Below, one piece after another: positions 15,727 to 24,593 of a stretch of 24,746 bases of DNA. This DNA comes from Clostridia bacterium (GTDB lineage: Bacteria > Bacillota_A > Clostridia > Christensenellales > Aristaeellaceae). The notes beneath the pieces are model-generated. The model saw only the letters and a list, made by a program, of their open reading frames with translations, was not told the origin of the DNA and made no database searches. Positions within the stretch are counted from its first letter, which is position 1; the number at the start of each line of letters is the position of its first letter. The DNA lies in contig JAFXMP010000025.1 of the NCBI GenBank assembly GCA_017530275.1, forward strand, positions 1 to 24,746, in the 5' to 3' direction. Made by a program: the position numbers and the translations under genes.

Positions 15727-17694
15727 TTATTGCGCGGCGTTCTTGATCTTTTCGTCAAAATAGTCGGCCTTGTTGAATTCCGCATGCTCGATGATATATT
15801 CCCTTCGGGGTTCTACCTTTTCGCCCATGAGCACGGTGATCAGTGAATCGGCCTCGGCGGCGTCCTCGATGGTAACCTGCATGAGCTTTCGATGAGCGGG
15901 GTCCATGGTGGTTTCCCACAGCTGCTCCGGGTTCATCTCCCCCAGGCCCTTGTAGCGCTGAAGGGTATATCCCTTGATGCCTGCCGTAGCCTTTTTCAGC
16001 TCCCGGTCGTCGTAGGCATAGTGGATATCGTTGTTTTTCTTCACCGCGTACAGGGGCGGCATGCCAATGTATACATGACCGTCCGCCACCAGGTCCCGCA
16101 TGTAGCGGAAAAAGAAGGTGAGCAGGATAGAGCGGATATGGGCCCCGTCCTGGTCGGCGTCGGCTAAAATAATAACTTTGTGGTATTTCAGGGAGGATAA
16201 ATCAAAATCCTCTGCAATGCCGGTGCCCAGGGCAGTGATGATCGAACGAAATTCTTCATTAGCCAGCACCTGGTCAAGCCTTTTCTTTTCAGCGTTCAGG
16301 GGCTTGCCGCGAAGAGGCAGGATGGCCTGAAAACGCCGGTCGCGGCCCTGCTTGGCGCTGCCGCCTGCGGAATCGCCCTCCACGATGAACAATTCGTTTT
16401 CCACCGCTTTCCTGCCCGTGCAGGCGGATAATTTGCCCACCAGCGGCGCGGCCTCCAGTTCGTTTTTCGCTCTTGCCAGATTCCGGGCCTTACGCGTAGC
16501 TTCCCGCACACGGGCGCTTTTCACGGCTTTTTCGATGATCTTCTGGGCCATGTCCTGATTTTTCAGGTTTTCCAGAAATTCGTACAGCTTTTCAGTCACG
16601 ATGGCTTCCACGGCGGGACGCACTTCAGTATTGCCCAACCGTCCCTTGGTTTGCCCTTCAAATTGGGGATTTTTCACCATGGTGGTCAGCACTACCGTGA
16701 TGCCCTCCCTGAAATCTTCGCCAGCCAGGTTATTGTCCTTTTCCTTGAGCACACCGATCTTCCGGGCGTAATCATTCAGCGCTTTGGTAAGCGCCGCCCG
16801 GAAACCAGTTTCATGGGTGCCGCCCTCGCCTGTGGGGATATTATTCACATAGGAAAACACCGATTCAGTATAGCCGTCCGTATACTGGATTGCAGCTGCG
16901 CAGATCACATCATCCCGTTTTCCCTCAAAATAGATCGGCTCCTCCTGCAAAGGCGTTTTATCCCGGTTCAGGAATTTCACATAGTCCACGATGCCGCCGG
17001 CAAAGCAGTATTCCGCCTGCGCCTTTCCCTCTTCCTTCGTGCGCTCGTCCAGGAAGGTGATTTTCAGGCCTTTGTTCAGATAAGCCAATTCCCGCAGACG
17101 CCGTCTAACAGTATCGCCGTTAAACACCGTTTCCTCAAAAATGGTATCGTCCGGCAGAAAGCGGATTAGGCTGCCCCGCTTGCGGGTGTTGCCCACCTTT
17201 TCCAAGGCGGACATGGGATGCCCGGCCATGATTTTTTTCTGCTGGGGGTCCCAATAGCTTTCATACCGCTGGGTATAATGGCTCCAGTCCCGGAAAATAT
17301 CCACCGTCAGCCATTTGCTCAGGGCGTTGACCACCGACGCGCCTACCCCATGCAGACCGCCGGAATAAGCGTAATTGTCGTTGCCGAATTTGCCGCCCGC
17401 GTGGAGCTTGGTAAATATCACCTGTACGCCGGGCACGCCTAATTCGGGATGATTGTCTACCGGCATGCCGCGGCCATTGTCCCACACGGAAGCAGAGCCG
17501 TCCTTATGCAGCGTCACTTCCACCTCGGTGGCATAGCCGCCCATAGCCTCGTCGATAGCGTTATCCACGATTTCCCACAATAAATGATGCAGGCCCCGGC
17601 TGCCGGTAGAGCCGATATACATACCGGGCCGCATGCGCACAGCGTCCAGCTCCTCCAGCACCTTGATGCTGCCCGCGTCGTAATTCTGCGCCAT
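15727..17694 (-). CDS. Type IIA DNA topoisomerase subunit B (GyrB/ParE family)
   Basis: The 655-residue protein is the ATP-driven subunit of gyrase or topoisomerase IV. The GHKL ATPase domain has catalytic E41 and N45 in WEIVDNAIDEA, D72 in DNGRG, LHAGGKF at 97–103 and the ATP-lid GLHGVGAS at 113–120. The transducer domain follows. The TOPRIM domain has EGDSAGG at 439–445 and the metal motif DADQDG at 512–517. The C-terminal QRYKGLGEM segment is intact. Length fits the short Gram-positive form. RGKPLNAEKKRLDQVL is somewhat closer to gyrase than to ParE usage, but the paired A subunit is ambiguous, so the gyrase or topoisomerase IV label stays open. ATG 17694 has a GAGGTG site close upstream and a good promoter. 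It is the first gene of the B–zinc-ribbon–A operon. Confidence 0.92.
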   Translation of the reverse strand: MAQNYDAGSIKVLEELDAVRMRPGMYIGSTGSRGLHHLLWEIVDNAIDEAMGGYATEVEVTLHKDGSASVWDNGRGMPVDNHPELGVPGVQVIFTKLHAGGKFGNDNYAYSGGLHGVGASVVNALSKWLTVDIFRDWSHYTQRYESYWDPQQKKIMAGHPMSALEKVGNTRKRGSLIRFLPDDTIFEETVFNGDTVRRRLRELAYLNKGLKITFLDERTKEEGKAQAEYCFAGGIVDYVKFLNRDKTPLQEEPIYFEGKRDDVICAAAIQYTDGYTESVFSYVNNIPTGEGGTHETGFRAALTKALNDYARKIGVLKEKDNNLAGEDFREGITVVLTTMVKNPQFEGQTKGRLGNTEVRPAVEAIVTEKLYEFLENLKNQDMAQKIIEKAVKSARVREATRKARNLARAKNELEAAPLVGKLSACTGRKAVENELFIVEGDSAGGSAKQGRDRRFQAILPLRGKPLNAEKKRLDQVLANEEFRSIITALGTGIAEDFDLSSLKYHKVIILADADQDGAHIRSILLTFFFRYMRDLVADGHVYIGMPPLYAVKKNNDIHYAYDDRELKKATAGIKGYTLQRYKGLGEMNPEQLWETTMDPAHRKLMQVTIEDAAEADSLITVLMGEKVEPRREYIIEHAEFNKADYFDEKIKNAAQ

Positions 17695-17757
17695 AAAGCA
17701 CCTCGTTCCGTTTCATTGCCAACGGCAGGCCGACTAATCGGCAAAACCGTTTTGGTA

Positions 17758-17786
17758 ATTGTAACACATCTTTCAGAAATTTGCAA
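17758..17786 (-). promoter_or_regulatory. Sigma-A promoter of the topoisomerase operon
   Basis: On the minus strand TTGCAA (17786–17781) and TACAAT (17763–17758) are separated by exactly 17 bases. The -10 lies about 65 bases before the B-subunit start, leaving a leader of roughly 55 bases. The rest of the divergent 17695–17914 gap holds a TATTAT at 17862 on the plus strand, without a convincing -35, ahead of the SNF2 gene. Confidence 0.7.
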
Positions 17787-17914
17787 AAACAGCTTCGTTA
17801 TTCATGCCAAAGAGCGTCCTTTTTCTTTTAATTACAGGAAGGAAAACAGGGCGGCGCGTCGTATTATTGAAAGATGCGTCTTTTTGCAATACGAGCAACA
17901 GGAGGAGACGAAAA

Positions 17915-20900
17915 ATGCTGACGGAGGAAACGCTGCGGGATATAGCAGGCGAGGAAATCTATACCCAGGGCCGCGCCATCTTCCATCGGGCGCTGGTGCG
18001 GGAAGTACGCCGCGCAAAAGATGAAATCATCTATCTGGTTTCGGGGGAAGAAAAGCATTCTGTCACGCTTTCCTTTGGCACGATCCGGTGCGACTGCGGG
18101 CAAAATCCCTGCGCTCACGGCGTCGCCGCCGCCCTGACCGCGCTGGAAACCGGCGCGATTCAGGAAATGGAGCGCAGGCGCGCTCAGTTGGCTGTGCCCG
18201 CTCTGTTCGAGGCGGTTTATTCCATGCTGCCGGAAACGGACGGCATCCGCCTTTCCCCCGTCGTTTTTTTGACCAGGGATGGCTTGCGCATTGGTCTGCG
18301 GATCGGTGAGGAGCGTATGTACGTGGTGCGCCATATCCCCCATTTTCTGCAATGCCGTGAAAGCGGAGAGACAATGCCTTTCGGCAAAGGATTTGAATAC
18401 CGACCCCAGTGGATGCGGTTTGATGAAAAACAGAATCATTTATTGGATATTCTGGCCGAATACTGTGAAAACGGCGAGCGGCAGACGCTGAACGGAACGG
18501 AAGCGCGGATCATGCTGCTTCCGCCCCGGGCTGCGGCGCGGGTGCTTGACGCCTTGCGGGATATGCCCTTTACCCTGCGGATCAACGAAAAGCAATATAC
18601 GCTGCCCGGTATCTGCAGCCGTATGCTTCCGCTGAATTTTCATTTGAGCGGTTCGCCCCAAAAACTGGCTTTGACCGCGGAACTTCCCTCCACGTTCTTC
18701 CCTTTGACGAAAGATTTCCGTTTCGTGCTGGCCGATGGAGAATGCCTTTTGATCCCGCCGGAGCAGCGCGGTCTGCTCGCAGCTTTGCACCGGTATTCCG
18801 ACGGCCGGGAAACGCAGTTCCTTTTTGCGCCTCAGGATACGCAGCGCGTCATGAGCGAACTGCTGCCTTTTTTGCTGCGTGTGGCGACGGTCACCATCGA
18901 TCCTTCCCTGGAAAGCCATTTTCTGCATCTGCCGCTGGTGGCTCGGGTGTACCTGGACAAAGACGGAGCAAACGTAACAGCCCAGGTTTCTTTTTCCTAC
19001 GGCGAGGTATCCATAGACCCCTTTTCTTCCGAATCCGTACCGGGCGACGCCCTGCTGCTGCGGGATTCGGCCGGGGAAAGGGCCGTGCTGGACGAACTGG
19101 CCCAGGATGGTTTCCACGTATATAAAGGTCATGTGTATCTGAGCGGCAGCGAACGGATCTATGATTTTGTCACGGAAGGCGCTGCCCGGCTGGCAGCATG
19201 CGCCGAGGTTTTCTTCAGCAAGGATTTCAAGCGCATGACGCCCCGCAAGCCCATGCTGCGCGGCGCGGTACAGATGCGCAACGGCCGCTTGCAGCTTAAG
19301 CTGTTGGACATGGACACGCCGGTGGAGGAATTATATCCTCTTTTAGATGCCCTGCGGAAAAACCGGCGGTATTTCCGCTTCAAACAGGGCACCTACCTTG
19401 ACCTGAGCGATATGTCGGAATGGCAGCCGCTTGCCCAAGTCATTGCTGAAAACCAGGAAACCACGGGCAGGGAGGATCTGAGCGCCTGCTGGGCGGCTTA
19501 TCTTTCCGCCCTGATCCAGGATCATCACCTGAATGTGACCCTGGATGAAGAAACAGCCCAGGCGGCCAGCCTGCGCTATACGCCGCCGGACGCTCCTGTT
19601 TCCTGCCTGCGCCCTTATCAAGTCCGGGGCTATGCATGGCTCATGTCCCTGCATGCATTGGGTATGGGCGGCATTTTGGCGGATGATATGGGTCTTGGCA
19701 AAACGGTGCAAATGCTGAGCGCTCTGCTCGCCGCGGTGCAGCACGCGAAGGAGCGCAAACCTTCCCTGATCGTAGCCCCAACCTCGCTCACCTATAATTG
19801 GCTCAGCGAATCCAACCGTTTCACACCACAGCTGTCCGTTCTGCTGCTCTCCGGCAGTCAGACGGCACGGGCGGAGCAGATCGAAATGCTGGCCGAAGAA
19901 AACGCGCCGGATCTTGTGATTACCAGCTATCCGCTCATCCGGCGGGACATCGCTCTGATGCGGGACATTCCTTTCCGTTTCGCCGTATTGGATGAAGCGC
20001 AGCAGATCAAAAACGTGCAAAGCGTGGGGGCGCACGCTGTAAAGCAATTAACTGCGGAAACCCGCATCGCCCTCACCGGCACGCCCATGGAAAACCATGC
20101 CGGGGAACTGTGGAGCATTTTTGATTTCGTTCTGCCCGGCTATTTGCCCCGGTATACGGATTTTCTGCGCCGCTGGGGCGAAGGCCAGAATGCCGGCGAC
20201 CTGCGCCGCCGCATCCGACCGTTTCTGATGCGCAGGGTGAAGGCCGACGTGCTGGGCGAGCTGCCCGAAAAGATGGAAACCGTGCTCATGGCGGAGCTTC
20301 CCCCGGAACAGCGGCGGGTGTACGACGCGGCGCTGCTGCAAAAGCGGGAGAGGGTGGATCAAATTCTCAAAGATCGAGGCCTCAGCCGCGGCCGGATCGA
20401 AGTGCTTTCCGCGATTACGGAACTAAGGCAGATCTGCTGTCATCCCGCCTTGTGCCTTCAGGATTACAACGGTGTTTCGGGCAAACTGGAACTGCTGATG
20501 GATGTGCTGCCCGGAGCGTTGGCTTCCGGAAGACGCGCGCTGGTTTTCTCCCAGTTCACTTCCATGCTGCACATCATCGAAAAGCGGCTCAACCAAGAAA
20601 ACATCCCCTACCTGTATTTGGACGGGGAAACGCCAGCCGCCAAACGTTTGGAGCTGACGGAACGCTTTAATCAAGGCGAAACGGGCGTTTTCCTGATTTC
20701 CCTGAAAGCGGGAGGCACGGGGCTGAACCTGACGGGAGCCGATCTGGTGATCCACTATGATCCCTGGTGGAACCCCACCGCGGAAGAACAAGCCACCGGC
20801 CGCGCTCACCGCATCGGGCAAACCAAAAAGGTGGAGGTGCTGCGGCTGGTGGTGCACCATTCCATTGAAGAGCAGGTCGTAAACATGAGCGACAGAAAAC

Positions 20901-21001
20901 GCCGCCTTTTCGACAAACTGATCACACCCGGCGAGGAATTGCCCACCCGGCTTTCGGAAAATGATATTCTTGCGCTGTTTGACGTAGGCGGGAAAGCATA
21001 G
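17915..21001 (+). CDS. SWIM-domain SNF2-family ATPase/helicase
   Basis: The 1028-residue protein is a bacterial SNF2-type double-stranded DNA translocase. A compact SWIM-like zinc motif (C59, C61, C66, H68) lies near the N-terminus. A long middle region (about 80–560) contains the strand-rich SNF2-associated module common in bacterial homologues. The ATPase core has DDMGLGKT at 590–597 (Walker A Lys596), DEAQ at 693–696 and LTGTPMEN. The second lobe has GGTGLNLTGAD, DPWWNP and the arginine-finger motif RAHRIGQ at 963–969. No nuclease or other effector domain is seen. I start at ATG 17915 because AGGAGGAG lies just upstream; an in-frame ATG at 17804 would add 37 basic residues with no ribosome site. 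Role is unproven: DNA repair, transcription recycling or defence are all possible. It ends in TAG and carries the next promoter in its 3' end. Confidence 0.88.
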   Translation: MLTEETLRDIAGEEIYTQGRAIFHRALVREVRRAKDEIIYLVSGEEKHSVTLSFGTIRCDCGQNPCAHGVAAALTALETGAIQEMERRRAQLAVPALFEAVYSMLPETDGIRLSPVVFLTRDGLRIGLRIGEERMYVVRHIPHFLQCRESGETMPFGKGFEYRPQWMRFDEKQNHLLDILAEYCENGERQTLNGTEARIMLLPPRAAARVLDALRDMPFTLRINEKQYTLPGICSRMLPLNFHLSGSPQKLALTAELPSTFFPLTKDFRFVLADGECLLIPPEQRGLLAALHRYSDGRETQFLFAPQDTQRVMSELLPFLLRVATVTIDPSLESHFLHLPLVARVYLDKDGANVTAQVSFSYGEVSIDPFSSESVPGDALLLRDSAGERAVLDELAQDGFHVYKGHVYLSGSERIYDFVTEGAARLAACAEVFFSKDFKRMTPRKPMLRGAVQMRNGRLQLKLLDMDTPVEELYPLLDALRKNRRYFRFKQGTYLDLSDMSEWQPLAQVIAENQETTGREDLSACWAAYLSALIQDHHLNVTLDEETAQAASLRYTPPDAPVSCLRPYQVRGYAWLMSLHALGMGGILADDMGLGKTVQMLSALLAAVQHAKERKPSLIVAPTSLTYNWLSESNRFTPQLSVLLLSGSQTARAEQIEMLAEENAPDLVITSYPLIRRDIALMRDIPFRFAVLDEAQQIKNVQSVGAHAVKQLTAETRIALTGTPMENHAGELWSIFDFVLPGYLPRYTDFLRRWGEGQNAGDLRRRIRPFLMRRVKADVLGELPEKMETVLMAELPPEQRRVYDAALLQKRERVDQILKDRGLSRGRIEVLSAITELRQICCHPALCLQDYNGVSGKLELLMDVLPGALASGRRALVFSQFTSMLHIIEKRLNQENIPYLYLDGETPAAKRLELTERFNQGETGVFLISLKAGGTGLNLTGADLVIHYDPWWNPTAEEQATGRAHRIGQTKKVEVLRLVVHHSIEEQVVNMSDRKRRLFDKLITPGEELPTRLSENDILALFDVGGKA

Positions 21002-21007
21002 TATAAT
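20979..21007 (+). promoter_or_regulatory. Sigma-A promoter for the DUF5711–hemW pair, inside the SNF2 3' end
   Basis: TTGACG at 20979–20984 and a consensus TATAAT at 21002–21007 are separated by exactly 17 bases. The -35 and spacer are SNF2 coding sequence and the -10 begins one base after its TAG stop. It would start transcription about 55 bases before the DUF5711 gene. Confidence 0.7.
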
Positions 21008-21022
21008 GGGAATGAATAAGGG

Positions 21023-21058
21023 CTTCCGACCGGCTTTCAACCGGCAATAACGCGGAAG
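21023..21058 (+). promoter_or_regulatory. Small leader hairpin covering the DUF5711 ribosome site
   Basis: CTTCCG at 21023–21028 can pair with CGGAAG at 21053–21058, enclosing a second small stem (CCGG at 21030–21033 with 21041–21044). The 3' arm overlaps the GGAAGG ribosome site at 21054–21059, which lies ten bases before ATG 21070. Pairing could damp translation. The stems are short, so chance is possible. Confidence 0.25.
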
Positions 21059-21069
21059 GCGGAATACAA

Positions 21070-22185
21070 ATGCAATTATCTGAGTCCATGAATCCCAAGC
21101 GGCGGCGCATCATCCTGCTGGTGTTGGCCGCGTTGTTGCTGGCGCTGATCGTACTGGCGGCCCGCGGCGTGTTTGCGGCGGGCGGACGGTCGGTTTCCGC
21201 CGTGAAACTCAGGTGCATGGCCACCCAGGATGTGACCCCCTTCGGGGATGAGATCCTGTATTATGACGGACTGACCCTCTATTGCCTCCGATCTAATGGA
21301 TCGGAGCATTGGAGTTATCCTCTGGGTGAAAACGCTTCCTTTACATGCAGTGACACGGTCGTGACCGCCTGGTCCGGCACGCTGCTTCACATTATCGACC
21401 GCAACGGAAACGCAACCTATAACGAGAACCTGTCAGACGTCATCCAGTTTGCCCGGGTAGGCAAAAAATATGTGGCAGTCGTGTTGGGCGGCGATATCAG
21501 CCCGTCCCTCATGATCAAGGATATGCAGGGCACTACGGTGGATAATGAAGCCACGGCCTACAAGGATATGACCTTGCTGGACCTTGGTTTTTTCAGCGAC
21601 GGAGAATACTTGTGGACCACTTCTTTGGACGTATATGGCAGCGTGCCTGATACCACCCTGCACACATTCCGGGTCAATGTCAGCAACAGCGGCGGCATTT
21701 CCCTGGGAGATCATCTGGTGTATGCCGTTATTTACGCGGGTAAGCAGCTGAACGTGGTCAGCACCCAGCAATTACGCAAATATGATTACCGGGGCACCAT
21801 CGATAACAGCGGTACCGTGCTGGTTTACGGCTGGCAGCTGATCGATCACGAGGTAAGCAACAGCGAAGCCATGCTGCTTTTTACTCCTTCCCGTACTGCA
21901 GGCCTGAACGGCGGCATCAATCAGCTGCGTCTGGTATGGGGCAAAACAGACAAACAGTATTCCCTGCCAACGCTGTGTATCAGCGCGGCGCTGTATGGCC
22001 GCAGGATCTATGCTTTTTCGGAAGATATGGTTTACCGTGCTGAATTAAGCGCACGCAGGTTCGATCCCATCAGCCTGTCCGGCGTGCTGAACGGCCAGCC
22101 CGTGACCGAATATCTGGGCATGCTCAAAAACGGCGTCGCCCTGCTGGCCTGTGAAAGCGACGTGTACGCCTTGATTCTGCAATGA
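21070..22185 (+). CDS. DUF5711 family membrane-anchored beta-propeller-like protein
   Basis: The 371-residue protein has a basic N-terminus (PKRRR) and one membrane helix at about 13–35, followed by an extracytoplasmic domain of repeated beta strands. Fragments such as DGLTLYCLRSNGSEHWSYPLG, seen around residues 68–88, resemble PQQ/WD-type propeller blades. The overall pattern matches the DUF5711 proteins of Clostridia, whose function is not known. The start is ATG 21070, with GGAAGGCGG upstream. Its stop overlaps the hemW start (ATGA), so the two are translationally coupled. A shared function with HemW does not follow from that. It is probably a single-pass type II membrane protein. Confidence 0.75.
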   Translation: MQLSESMNPKRRRIILLVLAALLLALIVLAARGVFAAGGRSVSAVKLRCMATQDVTPFGDEILYYDGLTLYCLRSNGSEHWSYPLGENASFTCSDTVVTAWSGTLLHIIDRNGNATYNENLSDVIQFARVGKKYVAVVLGGDISPSLMIKDMQGTTVDNEATAYKDMTLLDLGFFSDGEYLWTTSLDVYGSVPDTTLHTFRVNVSNSGGISLGDHLVYAVIYAGKQLNVVSTQQLRKYDYRGTIDNSGTVLVYGWQLIDHEVSNSEAMLLFTPSRTAGLNGGINQLRLVWGKTDKQYSLPTLCISAALYGRRIYAFSEDMVYRAELSARRFDPISLSGVLNGQPVTEYLGMLKNGVALLACESDVYALILQ

Positions 22186-23294
22186 AAAAAGAACTGGGAC
22201 TGTATGTGCATATTCCCTTCTGCCGCCGAAAATGCGCTTATTGCGATTTTCCTTCCTTCGCGGGCAGGGAAAGCAGCATGGAAGCATACATAAATCGTCT
22301 GACGGCGGAAATGAATGAAAAAAAATATCCCGACGCCGTGATCGCCACGCTGTATATCGGCGGGGGCACTCCTTCCCTGCTTCCTCCCCGTCTGATGGAA
22401 CGGGTGTTAGGGGAGCTGCGCGATCATTTTGTTTTTTTGCCGGACGCGGAATGCTCCTGCGAGTGCAATCCCGGTACGGTAACGGAGGATTTTCTCCGGG
22501 TACTGAAAAAAGGCGGCGTCAACCGCCTGTCTTTCGGCGCTCAAGCCCGGCAGGAGCGTTTGCTTCGTTTGCTGGGCCGCATCCATACATGGGACCAAGT
22601 GCGGGTAAGTGTAAACATGGCTCGGGATCAGGGGTTTTCCAACCTAAATCTTGACCTGATGCTGGGATTGCCTTTTCAAACAGTATCTGACATGGAAGAA
22701 ACCCTTGACGCTGCCCTGAACCTTTCCCCCACCCATCTTTCCTGCTATGGCCTGATCGTGGAGGAAGGAACGAAAATGTCCGAAATGGTGCGAAGCGGAC
22801 ACTGGAAACTGCCGCCGGATGAAACTGAACGGGAAATGTACGAGCTTTGCCGGATTACCATGGCTCAGCATGGCTTTTCCCAATACGAAATCAGCAATTT
22901 TGCTTTGCCGGGCTTTGCCTGCCGTCATAATCTGGATTGCTGGCATCGCAAGGAGTATCTTGGCCTGGGCTGCGCCGCCTGCGGATTCATGAATGACGTG
23001 CGCTATCGCAACCCGCCGTCTCTGGACGATTATCTGGCAGGCAAGCCGCCGGAAGAAACGGCGATCACCCCGGAGGACGCCCGGTTTGAGAGCGTGATGC
23101 TGGGCCTTCGGACCATGGAAGGCGTATCAGAAGAAGCTTTTTTTCAAATGCACGGCATATCCCTGTGGGACATATATGGAGAAAAGCTGAAAACATCCCT
23201 GCGCCTTGGTTTAGTCGTCCGTGAAAACGGTTTTCTCCGGCTGACCCGGAGGGGCATGGACGTGCAAAACCGCGTTTTGGTGGATTTATTATGA
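22182..23294 (+). CDS. hemW: Radical SAM heme chaperone HemW (coproporphyrinogen oxidase-like)
   Basis: The 370-residue protein has the radical SAM cluster motif C14-x3-C18-x2-C21 within HIPFCRRKCAYCDF. The Phe after CD, in place of the extra cysteine of true HemN, marks the HemW branch. GGGTPS at 60–65 binds the SAM amino group. The HemW_C domain includes RHNLDCW and YLGLG near 248–262, with Cys253 where relatives usually have Tyr. HemW proteins bind heme and deliver it to target proteins; many are still annotated as oxygen-independent coproporphyrinogen III oxidases. The start overlaps the DUF5711 stop by four bases. No ribosome site of its own is obvious, which supports coupling. No heme pathway gene is nearby. 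Confidence 0.88.
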   Translation: MKKELGLYVHIPFCRRKCAYCDFPSFAGRESSMEAYINRLTAEMNEKKYPDAVIATLYIGGGTPSLLPPRLMERVLGELRDHFVFLPDAECSCECNPGTVTEDFLRVLKKGGVNRLSFGAQARQERLLRLLGRIHTWDQVRVSVNMARDQGFSNLNLDLMLGLPFQTVSDMEETLDAALNLSPTHLSCYGLIVEEGTKMSEMVRSGHWKLPPDETEREMYELCRITMAQHGFSQYEISNFALPGFACRHNLDCWHRKEYLGLGCAACGFMNDVRYRNPPSLDDYLAGKPPEETAITPEDARFESVMLGLRTMEGVSEEAFFQMHGISLWDIYGEKLKTSLRLGLVVRENGFLRLTRRGMDVQNRVLVDLL

Positions 23295-23363
23295 CCCGGC
23301 GGGAATAAACCGTTTCAGAGGATCGTTCTTATAACAGAAGCAAACAACGGGAGGGATTTTTCC

Positions 23364-24572
23364 ATGAAACGCGGTCTGCATCGATTCCTGGCGCTGGCGG
23401 CATGCGTGTGCGTCCTATGCTGCGCTGCCGTTCCTGCGAAAGCGGATACGCCGGCGGTGGACTGCTCCGCCTTGGGTATTTATGATTACGCACTGGTTTC
23501 CGGCACAGACACGCTGAATCTCCGCGCCGGTCCGGGTACGGAATATCAATGGTGCGGGTCGCTTGCCGCGGGAAACTGGGTAGGGCTGCTGGGCGAAAGC
23601 GGCAACTGGTATTATGTATATCTGCTTCATACCGGTCAGTACGGCTATATGAGCAAGAATTATCTAAAACGCTCGGACAGCGGTATGACGCCCGGGGCCA
23701 ATATGGGCGTAGTGAATAATCCCCAGCCCAATCAGTTTTTGAACCTGCGCGCCGCGCCAAGTTACACCGCCCAGGTATTGGGTATCTATTATAACGGTTC
23801 GGTTTTCACCCTGCTTTCCTCCACCGCCGACGGCTGGTACCTAGTGCAGATCAACGGCCAGACCGGCTATTTCCGCAGGGAATATGTGCGATTGAACGGC
23901 GCTTCCGCTTCCGGCCAGACGGCTTATATCCGTTCAAGCAACGGCGGAAAGGTAAATCTGCGCAGCGCTCCCACCTATGCCGGTTCAAGGATCGATGGTC
24001 AGTACGCGCCGGGCACCCAGGTTACGGTCCTGCTTTCCTCTCCTCTGCCCTCCTCCTTTTGGAAGGTGAGCGTCAACGGCGCTTTGGGCTATATGGATTC
24101 CAGTTTTCTTTCAGCTTCTTCCCCAGTTCAGCCTGTATATCCCGATCATCCCGGCATAAAGCCAGCCACCGTCGGAACTGCCGTGGTGAAAAATCCCAAG
24201 TCTACCCAGAAGCTGAATCTGCGCGCAACGCCGTCTTCAACCGCCAAAGTCGTTGCTCAGTATAAAAACGGCGTCAGGTTTGAAGTGATTCAGGCGGGCG
24301 AAACATGGACCAAGGTTTACGGCAGCGCTTCCGGCAATATCGGCTACTTCATGACCAAATATCTGACGCTGTACGGCGTATCGTTTACAAAAACCGTTCA
24401 AAACGGGAATTCTTATGTAAATCTGCGCTCTTCCCCCAGCAAAACCAGCGGGAAGGTGTACGCCCAGGTGCCTTCCGGCGCTGCCGTGACCGTGCTAATT
24501 CCCGGCGATGAATGGACGCAGGTGCGCTATAACGGCACGACGGGGTATATGATGACCAGCTTCCTCAAATAA
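23364..24572 (+). CDS. Secreted protein with five SH3b repeats
   Basis: The 402-residue protein has a signal peptide (KRGLHRF, hydrophobic to about residue 22, likely cut after AKA at about 25–27). Five bacterial SH3 domains follow at about 42–102, 115–177, 186–250, 271–337 and 340–402. Each has the N-L-R-x-x-P core (NLR at 52, 127, 198, 285 and 353) and ends in GY[MF] plus a short strand. A proline-rich linker (about 252–268) separates repeats three and four. Such repeats usually bind peptidoglycan or other wall polymers. No amidase, NlpC/P60 or glucosaminidase domain is present, so it looks like a binding or scaffold protein. GGGAGG lies nine bases before ATG 23364. It follows hemW by 69 bases, and a terminator lies 21 bases past its stop. 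Confidence 0.85.
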   Translation: MKRGLHRFLALAACVCVLCCAAVPAKADTPAVDCSALGIYDYALVSGTDTLNLRAGPGTEYQWCGSLAAGNWVGLLGESGNWYYVYLLHTGQYGYMSKNYLKRSDSGMTPGANMGVVNNPQPNQFLNLRAAPSYTAQVLGIYYNGSVFTLLSSTADGWYLVQINGQTGYFRREYVRLNGASASGQTAYIRSSNGGKVNLRSAPTYAGSRIDGQYAPGTQVTVLLSSPLPSSFWKVSVNGALGYMDSSFLSASSPVQPVYPDHPGIKPATVGTAVVKNPKSTQKLNLRATPSSTAKVVAQYKNGVRFEVIQAGETWTKVYGSASGNIGYFMTKYLTLYGVSFTKTVQNGNSYVNLRSSPSKTSGKVYAQVPSGAAVTVLIPGDEWTQVRYNGTTGYMMTSFLK

Positions 24573-24593
24573 AAAACGCACAGGATAGGATCA

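Noticed and set aside
17862..17867. TATTAT as the -10 of the SNF2 gene
   Set aside because: No acceptable -35 lies 16–18 bases upstream, so I do not list it as a promoter.
17804..17914. 37-residue N-terminal extension of the SNF2 protein
   Set aside because: No ribosome site at 17804, and AGGAGG sits directly before ATG 17915.
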